Origin: JBKCHH01 sp046302855
GTDB lineage: Bacteria > Pseudomonadota > Alphaproteobacteria > Rickettsiales > UBA8987
Direction: 5' to 3'
NCBI GenBank assembly: GCA_046302855.1
Contig: JBKCHH010000083.1
Location: 1 to 18,032 of the forward strand
Length of the DNA stretch: 18,032 bases
The position numbers and the translations under genes were made by a program. Positions 6,198 through 14,344 of this stretch are shown in pieces. Under the pieces are notes generated by a model. It was not told the DNA's origin. It searched no databases and was given only the letters and a program-made list of their open reading frames with translations. Positions within the stretch are counted from its first letter, which is position 1, and each line of letters starts with the position of its first letter.

Positions 6198-7073
6198 TTA
6201 AGCCGGTTTTCCACCTGCATTGGCTAGGTTATTCATTGCCTCTTCTACTTCTTGGAATGACGGCATGGCGTTAGAGGGGATTACCCTTCTTGCATATTCA
6301 ACCGCAACTGCGGGTGGCTTACCTTGAATGGAAGATAAGATGCCAATTTTTATACATTCGTAATATTTGTGTTCTGTATCGAAGTATTTAGCTAAAAACT
6401 GCCCCATAGGGCCCACAAATCCATAAGAGATTAAAATACCCAAAAATGTTCCAACAAGCGCAGCACCTATTAATCCGCCTAGAATCTCTGGAGGCTCGGT
6501 AATTGAACCCATGGTGACAATTACGCCAAGCACCGCAGCCACAATACCCAAAGCCGGAAAGGAATCCCCTAAAGTAACAACGGCAGAAGCAACTGTGTGT
6601 TTTTCATGGTGATGTTGCTCTAGTTGAAAATCCATCGCCTCTTCAAGCTCATACTTATTATCCACACCCATATTTACTAGCTTTAAGGTATCACAAAAAA
6701 AATCTACGGCGTGATGGTCTTTAGTGAAGGATGGGTAAGGCTTAAAAAAATCACTCTCATATGGGGTCTCAAGGTGAGATTCAAATTCCAACATTCCCTT
6801 AGTTTTTATGAATTTGAAAGTGGAATACATAAACATTAGTAAATCTACATAGTCTTTCTTGGAATGGGGGGCAGACCTAAAAACTAGCTTCAAACTTTTA
6901 AGCGTTGCTTTCAAAACAAAGCTAGGGTTGGCAATTAAAAAGGCACCAATACCCGCACCCATAATAATTAAATATTCCGTTGGCTGATATAAAACTGATA
7001 ATTTACCATGGTGCAACACATAGCCACCAAGCACACTTCCTAAAACTACAATGAAACCAATTAAAAAAAACAT
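6198..7073 (-). CDS. motA: Flagellar motor stator protein MotA
   Basis: Inner-membrane stator subunit that, five to two with MotB, conducts ions and pushes the rotor protein FliG. Four membrane segments are visible: residues about 2-20, 33-52, 172-192 and 198-220. The third contains PALGIVAAVLGVIVTMGS with the conserved proline, and the fourth GGLIGAALVGTFLGILISYGFVGP. The cytoplasmic loop between helices 2 and 3 has the expected size and charge. Length is 291 residues, similar to the 295 of E. coli. It sits directly upstream of motB, with a small lipoprotein gene 78 bases before it on the same strand. No other flagellar gene is next to this operon; fliI is 5.5 kb away. Confidence 0.95.
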   Translation of the reverse strand: MFFLIGFIVVLGSVLGGYVLHHGKLSVLYQPTEYLIIMGAGIGAFLIANPSFVLKATLKSLKLVFRSAPHSKKDYVDLLMFMYSTFKFIKTKGMLEFESHLETPYESDFFKPYPSFTKDHHAVDFFCDTLKLVNMGVDNKYELEEAMDFQLEQHHHEKHTVASAVVTLGDSFPALGIVAAVLGVIVTMGSITEPPEILGGLIGAALVGTFLGILISYGFVGPMGQFLAKYFDTEHKYYECIKIGILSSIQGKPPAVAVEYARRVIPSNAMPSFQEVEEAMNNLANAGGKPA

Positions 7074-7107
7074 TGTTTACTACCTGTTATCAACAATTAA
7101 ACTATAG

Positions 7108-7124
7108 GCAAAATTTAATTTTGC
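7108..7124. repeat. Small perfect inverted repeat between the lipoprotein gene and motA
   Basis: GCAAAAT (7108-7114) and ATTTTGC (7118-7124) are perfect reverse complements with a TTA centre. A second dyad, TTGAAA/TTTCAA, lies at 7129-7144. Both are in the 78-base gap between the lipoprotein stop and the motA start. They are AT-rich and lack a U-run, so they may be a weak transcription stop, an operator, or chance. Confidence 0.25.
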
Positions 7125-7151
7125 AAGGTTGAAATTTGTTTCAAGACTTTA

Positions 7152-7445
7152 TTATCTCAAACCAGACTCGTTCAAAACCTGCTTACGCATTTTTTTGTAT
7201 TCATCTTTGGTGATTACACCTTCATCCAGTGCCTTGTTTAGCTCTTCTAAACGAACTAGAGTAGCATTTTTAAAAGTTTTGGATTCTGGTAGCTTATCTG
7301 AACTTGTGGATTTTGCATCCTTATCTTTAGCCTCTTCCTTAGCAACTGGTTTAGGGGCAGTTTTTCTAACAGGAATATCACTATCATCTTTAATTACGCA
7401 GGCAGAAAAGCTAAGAACTACTAAAAGAACAAGAAGATTTTTCAT
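7152..7445 (-). CDS. Small lipoprotein with SHOCT-like C-terminal motif
   Basis: A 97-residue predicted lipoprotein. The ATG at 7445 is chosen because it opens a typical signal peptide (MKNLLVLLVVLSFSAC, modified Cys at 16) and has AGG about eight bases upstream; a longer frame would add 11 residues before it. A charged, Lys/Glu/Ser-rich linker leads to RLEELNKALDEGVITKDEYKKMRKQVL (residues about 65-91), which follows the pattern of the SHOCT domain, a short helical motif found at the C termini of many bacterial proteins. It would sit in the membrane facing the periplasm. It lies just upstream of motA on the same strand, so co-transcription is possible, but a motility role is unproven. Confidence 0.75.
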   Translation of the reverse strand: MKNLLVLLVVLSFSACVIKDDSDIPVRKTAPKPVAKEEAKDKDAKSTSSDKLPESKTFKNATLVRLEELNKALDEGVITKDEYKKMRKQVLNESGLR

Positions 7446-7525
7446 AAAATACCTATTTGGTTTAGCTAACATTATCAATATAAAAGCAATTTTCCACTGT
7501 TTTTTTAACTTTTAATAGATTTTTT

Positions 7526-7531
7526 TATAAT
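7526..7531 (+). promoter_or_regulatory. Possible -10 box upstream of the AEC transporter
   Basis: A consensus TATAAT stands 15 bases before the GTG at 7547 and 33 bases before the alternative ATG at 7565. A matching -35 box is not clear (TTTAAC at 7504-7509). If the site is used, the message would start near 7538, which leaves a very short leader for the GTG and favours the ATG. Confidence 0.3.
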
Positions 7532-7546
7532 TATACTATAAGACCT

Positions 7547-8521
7547 GTGCAGAATTTAGAGTATATGTATTTCGAACTAGTAGGTAATTCAGTTCTCCCC
7601 ATAATTGCACTGGTGCTAATTGGATTTGTTTTAAAAAGGTTTAATTTCCCCTCGCCTGAATTTTGGCAGGGTGGCGAGAAGCTCTCTTATTATGTGCTTT
7701 TCCCCATGCTATTTTTTAACATTACCGCCAATTACAAATTTAATGAGTATAGTTTTTCTAACCTAATGTTTTCTATTACCTGCTCTATTTTAGCGGTGCA
7801 TTTCATCTTTTATTTTTTGACCTTTTTTGTGAAGGATAAATTCAAGCCCGCCCTTACCTCTATTTATCAGGGGTCTTTTCGCTTTAATGGCTCTATGGCC
7901 TTTGCTATGTTTTTAGCCCTATTTGGAATGAAGGGGCAGGCATTTATTGCCTTAATTTCTTGCTTTACCATACCCTTAACCAACTCTTTATGTATTTATT
8001 TTTTAGCTAGAAATGGAAATCACGGCAAAAAAGTAGATACGCTTTTTTTGGTAAGGGAGGTTGCAGTAAATCCATTGCTAGTTTTTACTCTGCTTGGCTT
8101 TTTTATTAATCTTATGGGGGTAAAAATTCCTAGCCTACCACAAAATATTATTAACCAAATTGTGCCAATAACCATACCATTTTCTTTAATCGTGCTAGGC
8201 TCTGCCTTAAAGTTTGGGCATATTGCTAGAAATTTAAAAGGAGTATCACTTGCCCTTGCTTCTAAATTTATTTTATATCCGCTAATTATTTATTTAGTTG
8301 CCACCCAGGGCTTTGGTATAGAGGGGGAAGAGCTAAAAATGCTAATGTTATTTTCATTACTCCCCTGTGCCACCGCTGCCTATCTATTTGCCAGCAAACT
8401 AGGAGGCGATAAAGACCTTATGGCATCTATTATTTTTATGCAGTTAATTTTTAGTATGATTTTTATTATTATCTTCCTAAAACTTACCTCTGGCATTGTG
8501 CCTGATGGGGTATTGGTATAA
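7547..8521 (+). CDS. AEC-family (auxin efflux carrier-like) transporter
   Basis: Integral inner-membrane transporter of the AEC family, whose bacterial members move small organic acids such as malate or malonate, or are of unknown substrate. The protein is almost wholly hydrophobic, with about ten membrane segments. It shows the family features: an N-terminal LPIIALVLIGFVLKRF, the LSYYVLFPMLFFNI helix, a central F-F-N-G-S-M-A-F segment (RFNGSMAFAMFLALFG), and a C-terminal half repeating the fold with IPFSLIVLGSAL and LLPCATAAYLFASKLGGD. Length is 324 residues from a GTG at 7547; an in-frame ATG at 7565 would give 318 and is equally possible, since neither has a good ribosome binding site. tldD follows 36 bases later on the same strand. 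The substrate cannot be predicted. Confidence 0.88.
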   Translation: MQNLEYMYFELVGNSVLPIIALVLIGFVLKRFNFPSPEFWQGGEKLSYYVLFPMLFFNITANYKFNEYSFSNLMFSITCSILAVHFIFYFLTFFVKDKFKPALTSIYQGSFRFNGSMAFAMFLALFGMKGQAFIALISCFTIPLTNSLCIYFLARNGNHGKKVDTLFLVREVAVNPLLVFTLLGFFINLMGVKIPSLPQNIINQIVPITIPFSLIVLGSALKFGHIARNLKGVSLALASKFILYPLIIYLVATQGFGIEGEELKMLMLFSLLPCATAAYLFASKLGGDKDLMASIIFMQLIFSMIFIIIFLKLTSGIVPDGVLV

Positions 8522-8557
8522 TATTTTACTGTTGTTATTCCCTATAAAAAAGGTAAA

Positions 8558-10051
8558 ATGAGTATTAAATTTGAGGATACTATGCCAAACAATATTTTAA
8601 AGCCAGATGAGGTTTTTTTCTCTAACCAAGGCTCAAACTCTGGGCTTACCTTTGATGATGCCAAAAACCTAACCGCCAAAGCATTAAAGAAAATGGATGA
8701 TGGCGAACTTTATTTGGAATCAGAAGTGGCGGAATCTCTATCATTTGATGATGGCGTGCTTAAAAGTGCTAATTTTTCTACCTCACAAGGCTTTGGGTTA
8801 AGGGGGGTAAAGGGCGAGTTCTCTGCCTATGCCTCATCCTCTGAAGTTTCTTATGATGCCCTAAATAACGCCAGTGAAATAGTTGCCAGCCTAAAAGAAG
8901 GCAAAAATAGCAAACTTAAATTACAAAATTCATCCAGTAAAAACAGTAGTTTATATAAACCAACTAATCCTTTGAATGAATTCGAATTCGTAAAAAAACT
9001 AGAGGTGCTAAAAAAAATAGATGGCTACATTCGCTCTAAAAATAAATTGGTGAAGCAGGTTTCAGTATCTTTGGTTGGCTCTTTTCAGGTGATAAAAATC
9101 TATCGCCCAGAAATGCAGGGGGAAGATGAGCTTAACAAAAATGATATTCGCCCCTTGGTTCGCCTAAATATTTCGGTAGTGGTGGAAAAAAATGGCAGAA
9201 TGGAGCGGGGTTCTTATGGTTTTGGCGGTAGAAAATCTTACTCTTCCTACATTGAAGAATCTGCTTGGGTGGGTGCGGCAGATGAGGCATTACGGCAGGC
9301 TCTAGTAAATTTAGAATCAGTGCCCTCCCCTGCTGGAGAAATGGATGTAGTGCTAGCAAATGGCTGGCCCGGTGTTTTATTGCATGAGGCGGTGGGGCAT
9401 GGTTTGGAGGGGGATTTCAACCGCAAAAAAACCTCCGCCTTTTCTAATCAAATGGGTAAAAGGGTTGCAAGCAAAGGGGTTACCGTAATTGATGAGGGCA
9501 ATATTAAAGATAGGCGTGGCTCACTAAATTTTGATGATGAGGGAACGCCAACCCAAAAAACTGTTCTTATTGAAGATGGTATTTTGGTTGGCTATCTGCA
9601 AGATAGGCTAAATGCAAGGCTAATGGGTATGAAGCCCACCGGAAATGGCAGAAGAGAATCTTTTGAACATCAACCCATGCCTAGAATGACCAATACCTAT
9701 ATGCTAGGTGGCAGCGCTAAAAGGGAAGACTTAATCAAGCAGGTGAAAAACGGCATCTATGCCGTAAATTTTGGCGGTGGACAGGTGGATATTACCTCTG
9801 GCAAGTTTGTTTTTTCAGCAACTGAAGCCTATAAAATAGAAAATGGCAAGGTTACCGTTCCCATAAAGGGGGCAACCTTAATAGGCAACGGTCCAGATGT
9901 TTTAAAAAGAGTCAAAGGCATTGCTAACGATATGGCATTAGATGATGGCATTGGCACCTGCGGTAAAGATGGGCAAAGCGTTCCAGTGGGGGTGGGGCAA
10001 CCATCTATGCTAATTGAAAAGCTAACTGTTGGTGGAACTGAAGTAGCGTGA
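8558..10051 (+). CDS. tldD: Metalloprotease TldD
   Basis: TldD forms a heterodimeric zinc protease with TldE/PmbA that degrades unfolded peptides and matures some peptide antibiotics or antitoxins in other bacteria. The metal site HEAVGHGLEGD is clear (HExxxH at residues 276-281), followed by the family segments GVTVIDEGNIKDRRGSLNFDDEG and ESFEHQPMPRMTNTYM, which supply the further ligand and substrate groove. Length is 497 residues against 481 in E. coli. The ATG has AAGG six bases upstream. The partner tldE is not in the window, which is normal because the two genes are usually apart. The stop codon overlaps the GTG start of the next gene by four bases, so translation is probably coupled. 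Confidence 0.96.
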   Translation: MSIKFEDTMPNNILKPDEVFFSNQGSNSGLTFDDAKNLTAKALKKMDDGELYLESEVAESLSFDDGVLKSANFSTSQGFGLRGVKGEFSAYASSSEVSYDALNNASEIVASLKEGKNSKLKLQNSSSKNSSLYKPTNPLNEFEFVKKLEVLKKIDGYIRSKNKLVKQVSVSLVGSFQVIKIYRPEMQGEDELNKNDIRPLVRLNISVVVEKNGRMERGSYGFGGRKSYSSYIEESAWVGAADEALRQALVNLESVPSPAGEMDVVLANGWPGVLLHEAVGHGLEGDFNRKKTSAFSNQMGKRVASKGVTVIDEGNIKDRRGSLNFDDEGTPTQKTVLIEDGILVGYLQDRLNARLMGMKPTGNGRRESFEHQPMPRMTNTYMLGGSAKREDLIKQVKNGIYAVNFGGGQVDITSGKFVFSATEAYKIENGKVTVPIKGATLIGNGPDVLKRVKGIANDMALDDGIGTCGKDGQSVPVGVGQPSMLIEKLTVGGTEVA

Positions 10052-10761
10052 TATATATTGTAGGTGTGGGCCCAGGCAACCCAGAATTACTAACCATAAA
10101 GGCGCATAACATTATCACCACAAAGGCAGAAGTGGTGGTGTATGATAGGCTAATTCCAAAAGAAATTTTAGATATTATTCCTAATAGAGTAAAAAAAATT
10201 TTCGCTGGCAAGGAAAAGGATAACCACACCCTTTCGCAAGATGAAATTAATAATGAGCTTTTAAAATGGCATAATAAGGGCAAAACCGTTGTTCGACTAA
10301 AGGGGGGCGATCCATTTATTTTCGGCAGGGGTGGGGAAGAAATTGAGTTCTTGCAACAACATAATACTAGTTTTGAAGTGGTGCCGGGTATTACCACAGC
10401 CTCTTCCATAAGTAGTGAGTTTTTAATTCCCCTAACGGATAGAAGGTTTGCCAGCCAAGTAATTTTTATTACAGGGCATAAGGCGAAGGATAAAGATTTC
10501 TCTATAAACTGGCAGGCATTGGCAAGTGATGATATTACTATAGTAGTCTATATGGGGCTTTCTACCATTGCTGAAATTGTAGAAAAACTCCTTATTAATG
10601 GCAAAAACCCAAACACCAAAGTATTGGCAGTGGAATGGAGCTCTACTAATAAAAGAAAACATTTATTTTCTACTCTAAAGGCTCTGCCGAGCGATTTAGC
10701 AAAAAAGGGGCTTTCTTCCCCCACCACTATCATTATTGGCAGGGTGGTTGGGGAAGTTTAA
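10048..10761 (+). CDS. cobA: Uroporphyrinogen-III C-methyltransferase (SUMT)
   Basis: Transfers two methyl groups from S-adenosylmethionine to uroporphyrinogen III, giving precorrin-2, the branch point to sirohaem and cobalamin. Motifs run in order: VGVGPGNPELLTIKA at the N terminus (SAM loop), VVRLKGGDPFIFGRGGEE near residues 84-101, PGITTASS near 113, and PLTDRRFASQVIFITGH near 128-144. Length is 237 residues, as expected for the single-domain enzyme; the oxidase/ferrochelatase part of CysG is absent. It starts with GTG inside a GTGA overlap with the tldD stop. No other sirohaem or B12 gene is in the window, so which product it serves is unknown. Confidence 0.93.
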   Translation: MIYIVGVGPGNPELLTIKAHNIITTKAEVVVYDRLIPKEILDIIPNRVKKIFAGKEKDNHTLSQDEINNELLKWHNKGKTVVRLKGGDPFIFGRGGEEIEFLQQHNTSFEVVPGITTASSISSEFLIPLTDRRFASQVIFITGHKAKDKDFSINWQALASDDITIVVYMGLSTIAEIVEKLLINGKNPNTKVLAVEWSSTNKRKHLFSTLKALPSDLAKKGLSSPTTIIIGRVVGEV

Positions 10762-10782
10762 AAAACCCCCTTCCGCAGTTTT

Positions 10783-11160
10783 TTGGTTGCAGATATAAAG
10801 GCTGTTCAACAACTATTAAAACTTATGGAAAGCAAAACCTTATTACAAAAAATTAAATATGCACTAGATGTTCTTGTGGACGATTCAATAGCTAGGCTAG
10901 AGAAAAATCTACAAAATCAAGATGAAGCAGCTGTAAAGGAAAGGGCGGAAATCGCTAGCTTTCTTATAAAAATTTCTCCCATTGCCCTTAGAATAGTAAA
11001 GGTATTGGATGAAGAGCCTGTTGAGGATAATTACGAATTAACCCCAGAAAACATTGAGCTGTTGCAAAACTATATAAATGAATATGGAACAAAAAGAAAA
11101 GGAATTAGCCAATCTTCGCAATACCAATCTCCAGAAGAATTAACGGCACAATTAACTTAA
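10783..11160 (+). CDS. Unknown helical protein, 125 residues
   Basis: I do not recognise this protein. It appears soluble and mostly alpha-helical, with heptad-like Leu/Ile spacing in residues about 10-80, an acidic middle (LDEEPVEDNYELTPENIELL) and a polar Gln/Ser-rich tail. No signal peptide or cysteine is present. The frame opens with TTG at 10783 and has an in-frame ATG at 10825; neither has a Shine-Dalgarno sequence. It is in the same frame as the preceding methyltransferase and starts 21 bases after its stop, so it could be read by re-initiation. Its last nine bases overlap the end of the convergent DUF2628 gene. The long open frame and even composition support a real gene, but the start is uncertain. 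Confidence 0.6.
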   Translation: MVADIKAVQQLLKLMESKTLLQKIKYALDVLVDDSIARLEKNLQNQDEAAVKERAEIASFLIKISPIALRIVKVLDEEPVEDNYELTPENIELLQNYINEYGTKRKGISQSSQYQSPEELTAQLT

Positions 11161-11562
11161 ATTTGTATCCAAATACCTTTTTATTGCATCATCTTTAGAA
11201 AAGGCAGAAATTATGTCTATTAACACATAATTATGCTTAACAAGGGAATATTCTTTTAAAGAATCTGCCTCTAGGGCGATGAATAGAAAAACAAAATTGC
11301 GGATTAAATTTACCTGCTCAAGGGAGAGAAAATTTAACTTTACCGCAGAAAGGGTAAGGAGCATAAAAAATACTGAAATAGCAATCAATAACACCCACAA
11401 CCTATTATATGCCAACCAAAAAATGTTAAAAATAAACGCCCAGAAAGAAAATCCGCTTGCCACCACCTGCACATTATTATTGTAGGGCGTGGAAATGGCA
11501 CTTATGGCTTCCGCCTCATTCAAATTTTTGCGTGCATAAATGTAATAGGTAGAAAGTGCCAT
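11152..11562 (-). CDS. DUF2628 family membrane protein
   Basis: Small inner-membrane protein of unknown function. The family signature is an aromatic amphipathic start to the membrane region, here SGFSFWAFIFNIFWLAYNRLWVLL, followed by a second hydrophobic segment (IAISVFFMLLTLSAV) and a third (LIRNFVFLFIALEADSL). The ATG at 11562 is chosen; it gives 136 residues (MALSTYYIYARKN) and lies four bases after the purQ stop. A GTG at 11580, overlapping purQ, would add six residues. It is the last gene of the purS-purQ run and overlaps the convergent unknown gene by nine bases at its 3' end. DUF2628 proteins do occur beside biosynthesis genes in alphaproteobacteria, but no link to purines is proven. 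Confidence 0.75.
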   Translation of the reverse strand: MALSTYYIYARKNLNEAEAISAISTPYNNNVQVVASGFSFWAFIFNIFWLAYNRLWVLLIAISVFFMLLTLSAVKLNFLSLEQVNLIRNFVFLFIALEADSLKEYSLVKHNYVLIDIISAFSKDDAIKRYLDTNLS

Positions 11563-11566
11563 AATA

Positions 11567-12238
11567 TTACAAAACCCCACTGAAAAACTTTAGCCCAACT
11601 TCCCCGCCTAAGAACTTGTCTATGTAGCGTTCTGGGTGGGGCATTAGCCCTAAAACATTTTTCTTTTCATTAAAAATACCAGCAATATTTTTAATGGAAC
11701 CATTTGGGTTGTCATAGCCATTTTCGCTTACATAGGTAAGGGCTATTTGGTTATTATGGTGCAGTTTTTTTATCACCTCTTCTGAAGCAAAAAAGTTGCC
11801 ATCGTGGTGGGCAATGGGTAGTTTTATTTTATCTCCAAGATGAAAATTCTTGGTAAAATCACTTTCCGTATTTTCAATTTTTAGTAGAATTTCTTTGCAC
11901 ACAAACTTTAAGTTTTGATTGCGGAGCAAAACCCCCTCTAACAAGCCAGCTTCGGTTAGAATTTGAAAGCCATTGCAAATGCCAATTACCCTGCCACCTT
12001 TTTTTACGAAGCTAATAACTTCCTGCATAATAGCAGATTTTGCCGCCATTGCGCCACATCGCAGGTAATCTCCATGCGAAAAGCCACCTGGAACTACTAT
12101 TAAAGAATAATCATCTAAATTTTCCCTATCACTAGACCATAAGAATTTTGCATTAAACCCCGCCTTTTCTAATGCCATAAAGGCATCTCTATCGCAATTA
12201 GAGCCGGGGAAAACTATAACTCCTGCTTTATTTTTCAT
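11567..12238 (-). CDS. purQ: Phosphoribosylformylglycinamidine synthase, glutaminase subunit PurQ
   Basis: Glutaminase subunit of FGAM synthase, the fourth step of purine synthesis. It releases ammonia from glutamine and passes it to PurL, with PurS as the bridge. The class I amidotransferase triad is visible: Cys88 in GRVIGICNGFQIL, and His201 and Glu203 in LMPHPERY. The N terminus KAGVIVFPGSNCDRD and the VVPGGFSHGDYLRCGA loop are typical. Length is 223 residues, normal for the small-type enzyme. The ATG follows the purS stop after only three bases, indicating translational coupling. purL is not in the window on either side, so the complex is encoded at more than one place. Confidence 0.97.
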   Translation of the reverse strand: MKNKAGVIVFPGSNCDRDAFMALEKAGFNAKFLWSSDRENLDDYSLIVVPGGFSHGDYLRCGAMAAKSAIMQEVISFVKKGGRVIGICNGFQILTEAGLLEGVLLRNQNLKFVCKEILLKIENTESDFTKNFHLGDKIKLPIAHHDGNFFASEEVIKKLHHNNQIALTYVSENGYDNPNGSIKNIAGIFNEKKNVLGLMPHPERYIDKFLGGEVGLKFFSGVL

Positions 12239-12241
12239 AGC

Positions 12242-12484
12242 TCAATTTATAATTTCAAAGCGGTATTTTTCGATAATTTCATTCACTAGTAGCTTTTTGC
12301 AGATTTCGTCTATTTCCTTTTCTGCCTTATCTTTTGAGGTTGCCTTTAGCTTTATTTCAAAATACTTGCCTTGCGAAATTTTTTCTAAATTGGTAAAGCC
12401 CAAATTGTTTAGAGTATTGTGAATCGCCCTACCCTGCGGGTCTAAAACACCATCTTTTAAAGAAACAAATATTTTTGCCAACAT
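12242..12484 (-). CDS. purS: Phosphoribosylformylglycinamidine synthase subunit PurS
   Basis: Small structural subunit that joins PurL and PurQ for ammonia channelling in FGAM synthesis. The 80-residue protein begins MLAKIFVSLKDGVLDPQGRAI, which matches the conserved PurS N terminus, and contains a GKYFEIKL strand and the EICKKLLVN helix. The ATG at 12484 is chosen because upstream residues in the same frame have no family resemblance. No good ribosome binding site precedes it. purC, which often comes before purS in alphaproteobacteria, is replaced here by the divergent fliI, 59 bases away. Confidence 0.93.
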   Translation of the reverse strand: MLAKIFVSLKDGVLDPQGRAIHNTLNNLGFTNLEKISQGKYFEIKLKATSKDKAEKEIDEICKKLLVNEIIEKYRFEIIN

Positions 12485-12543
12485 AAAATGTATAAAAAAA
12501 TTGCCCTCTAGACATACCTGAAAATTTTCTCTAATCAATATTT

Positions 12544-13854
12544 ATGATACATAAACTGCAAAAGATTGAAAGGCTAAAGCCACTTAAATTCATTGGATAT
12601 GTGAGTGCAATCAATGGCTTATTAATAGAAGCAACGGGGCTAGAATTTTTTGTGTCAGTTGGTTCAAAATGCAAAATTAAAGCGCGTGATGGTAGGGAAA
12701 TTTTGGCAGAAGCAGTAGCCCTAGATAACCGCATTACCAAACTAATGCCCTATGGCGATCTGCAAGGCGTAGGGGTTGGGTGCGAGGTATCTTTAGAGGA
12801 AGAAAATATGAATATTTATCCAGATTCATCTTGGCTTGGTAGGGTGGTAAATGCCTTTGGCGAGGCGATGGATGAAAAGGGCCCTATGCTCAAAGGAGAT
12901 GTTGCTTACAAAATAAAAAATTCACCACCAAATGCTCACAAAAGGGGTAAAGTGGAGGGCAAAATTGATTTAGGAGTGCGTGCCATCAACACCTTTCTTT
13001 CTTGCTGTAAGGGGCAGAGGATGGGCATTTTTGCCGGTAGTGGCGTGGGGAAATCAATGCTAGTTTCCATGCTCACCAAATTTGCGGAGGCAGATATAAA
13101 GGTAATTGGGCTAATTGGTGAAAGGGGAAGGGAGCTACACGAGTTTCTGCATAAATATTTGGGGGTTGAGGGCTTAAAAAAGGCAGTCACCATTGTTGCA
13201 ACCAGTGATGAATCTGCCCTAATGCGTCGCCAAGCGGCTTACACAACCATGGCAGTGGCGGAATACTTTAGAGATAAGGGCTTGCATGTGCTTTGCATTA
13301 TGGATTCTGTTACCCGCTTTGCTATGGCACAAAGGGAAATTGGGCTTTCTGCCGGTGAACCTCCCGCCACTAAGGGCTATACGCCAACTGTTTTTTCAGA
13401 ACTACCCAAACTTTTAGAAAGGGCTGGGCCGGGTGAAGAAGGCTCTGGCTCAATTACTGGGCTATTTACAGTGCTGGTTGAGGGGGATGATTTAAACGAG
13501 CCGATTTCAGATTCTGTGCGTGGTATTTTAGATGGCCACATAGTGTTAGATAGGCACATTGCTGATAGGGGCAGATACCCAGCCATCAACATTCTAAAGA
13601 GCATTTCACGAACCATGCCGGGGTGCAATAATGATTATGAAAATCAACTAGTGTCAAAGGCTAAAAAGAATCTATCCATTTACGAAGATATGGCAGAAAT
13701 GATTCGCCTAGGTGCATACCAAGCTGGCAATAATTTAGAGCTAGATAATGCTATAAAACTCTATCCAAAGCTAGAAGAATTCTTGCATCAAAAACCCACC
13801 GAAATGGCAAGCCTAGAGCAGGGCTACAAAGAGCTTGATGAAATTTTGAAGTAA
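12544..13854 (+). CDS. fliI: Flagellar export ATPase FliI
   Basis: Hexameric ATPase of the flagellar type III export apparatus, related to F1-beta and to YscN/InvC. An N-terminal beta-barrel domain is followed by the P-loop GIFAGSGVGKS at residues 161-171, GLIGERGREL near 196, the Walker B strand LHVLCIMDSVTRFAMAQREIGLSAGEPPATKGY, and the RGRYPAINILKSISR segment. Length, 436 residues, is typical. The order of motifs and the absence of type III secretion neighbours favour the flagellar form, and motA/motB in the window support this. fliH and fliJ are not adjacent. Its stop is one base from the stop of the convergent rppH, leaving no room for a terminator between them. Confidence 0.93.
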   Translation: MIHKLQKIERLKPLKFIGYVSAINGLLIEATGLEFFVSVGSKCKIKARDGREILAEAVALDNRITKLMPYGDLQGVGVGCEVSLEEENMNIYPDSSWLGRVVNAFGEAMDEKGPMLKGDVAYKIKNSPPNAHKRGKVEGKIDLGVRAINTFLSCCKGQRMGIFAGSGVGKSMLVSMLTKFAEADIKVIGLIGERGRELHEFLHKYLGVEGLKKAVTIVATSDESALMRRQAAYTTMAVAEYFRDKGLHVLCIMDSVTRFAMAQREIGLSAGEPPATKGYTPTVFSELPKLLERAGPGEEGSGSITGLFTVLVEGDDLNEPISDSVRGILDGHIVLDRHIADRGRYPAINILKSISRTMPGCNNDYENQLVSKAKKNLSIYEDMAEMIRLGAYQAGNNLELDNAIKLYPKLEEFLHQKPTEMASLEQGYKELDEILK

Positions 13855-13855
13855 T

Positions 13856-14344
13856 TTAAACTAAAAACTCCTTAAACTCCTCAAGCACCTTTAAGTATAA
13901 ATCGCGTTTAAAATCTACTATTAGGGTGGGCAGAAGTTTTGGTTCAATCCATTGATAGGTAGAAAATTCTGGGTGGGTGTAATTTAAATTTATTTCCTCC
14001 TCTTCACCTAAAAAATGTGCCAAGAACCACTTTTGTTTTTGCCCTACAAACTTGCCACCCCATAATTTCGCCTTTAAATATTCTGGCAGATCATAATATA
14101 GCCAATCTTTAGTTTCTGCTTGAACAAAAATGTTGGAAATTCCAGTTTCTTCCAGCAGCTCTCTTTTCATTGCCTGCAGAACATCTTCGCCATCATCAAT
14201 GCCACCTTGTGGCATTTGCCAAGCCTCTTGATTATTATCAATTCTTTGCCCAACAAATACCTGTTTTTGCTTATTTAGCAACATTACGCCAACTGATTTG
14301 CGATATAAAAAATCACTGCGCTGTTTTAATGTCATAACACTCAT
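13856..14344 (-). CDS. rppH: RNA pyrophosphohydrolase (Nudix), RppH/NudH type
   Basis: Nudix hydrolase that removes pyrophosphate from the 5' end of mRNA to start decay; the alphaproteobacterial group also includes dinucleoside polyphosphate hydrolases. The Nudix box matches exactly at residues 47-69 (GGIDDGE, then RELLEETGI). The RppH pattern YRKSVGVMLLN with QRID and AWQMPQGG precedes it, and the C-terminal half has the FLAHFLGEE and YQWIEP strands. Length is 162 residues from the first ATG; a second ATG three codons later is equally possible and has GAG just upstream. The start overlaps the end of the preceding lipoprotein gene by 32 bases, so the genes are likely coupled. Confidence 0.93.
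   Translation of the reverse strand: MSVMTLKQRSDFLYRKSVGVMLLNKQKQVFVGQRIDNNQEAWQMPQGGIDDGEDVLQAMKRELLEETGISNIFVQAETKDWLYYDLPEYLKAKLWGGKFVGQKQKWFLAHFLGEEEEINLNYTHPEFSTYQWIEPKLLPTLIVDFKRDLYLKVLEEFKEFLV

Noticed and set aside
7129..7515. Plus-strand reading frame of 128 residues opposite the small lipoprotein
   Set aside because: The minus-strand frame has a clear lipoprotein signal, a ribosome binding site and a SHOCT-like end; the plus frame is Ser/Leu-rich shadow sequence.
10005..10409. Minus-strand reading frame of 134 residues opposite tldD and the SUMT gene
   Set aside because: It lies wholly against conserved motifs of two known proteins and has a composition typical of antisense frames.
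10750..10773. GGGG/CCCC or GGAAG/CTTCC pairing as a terminator after the SUMT gene
   Set aside because: The stems are only four or five pairs with loops over ten bases and no T-run of the right placement follows.
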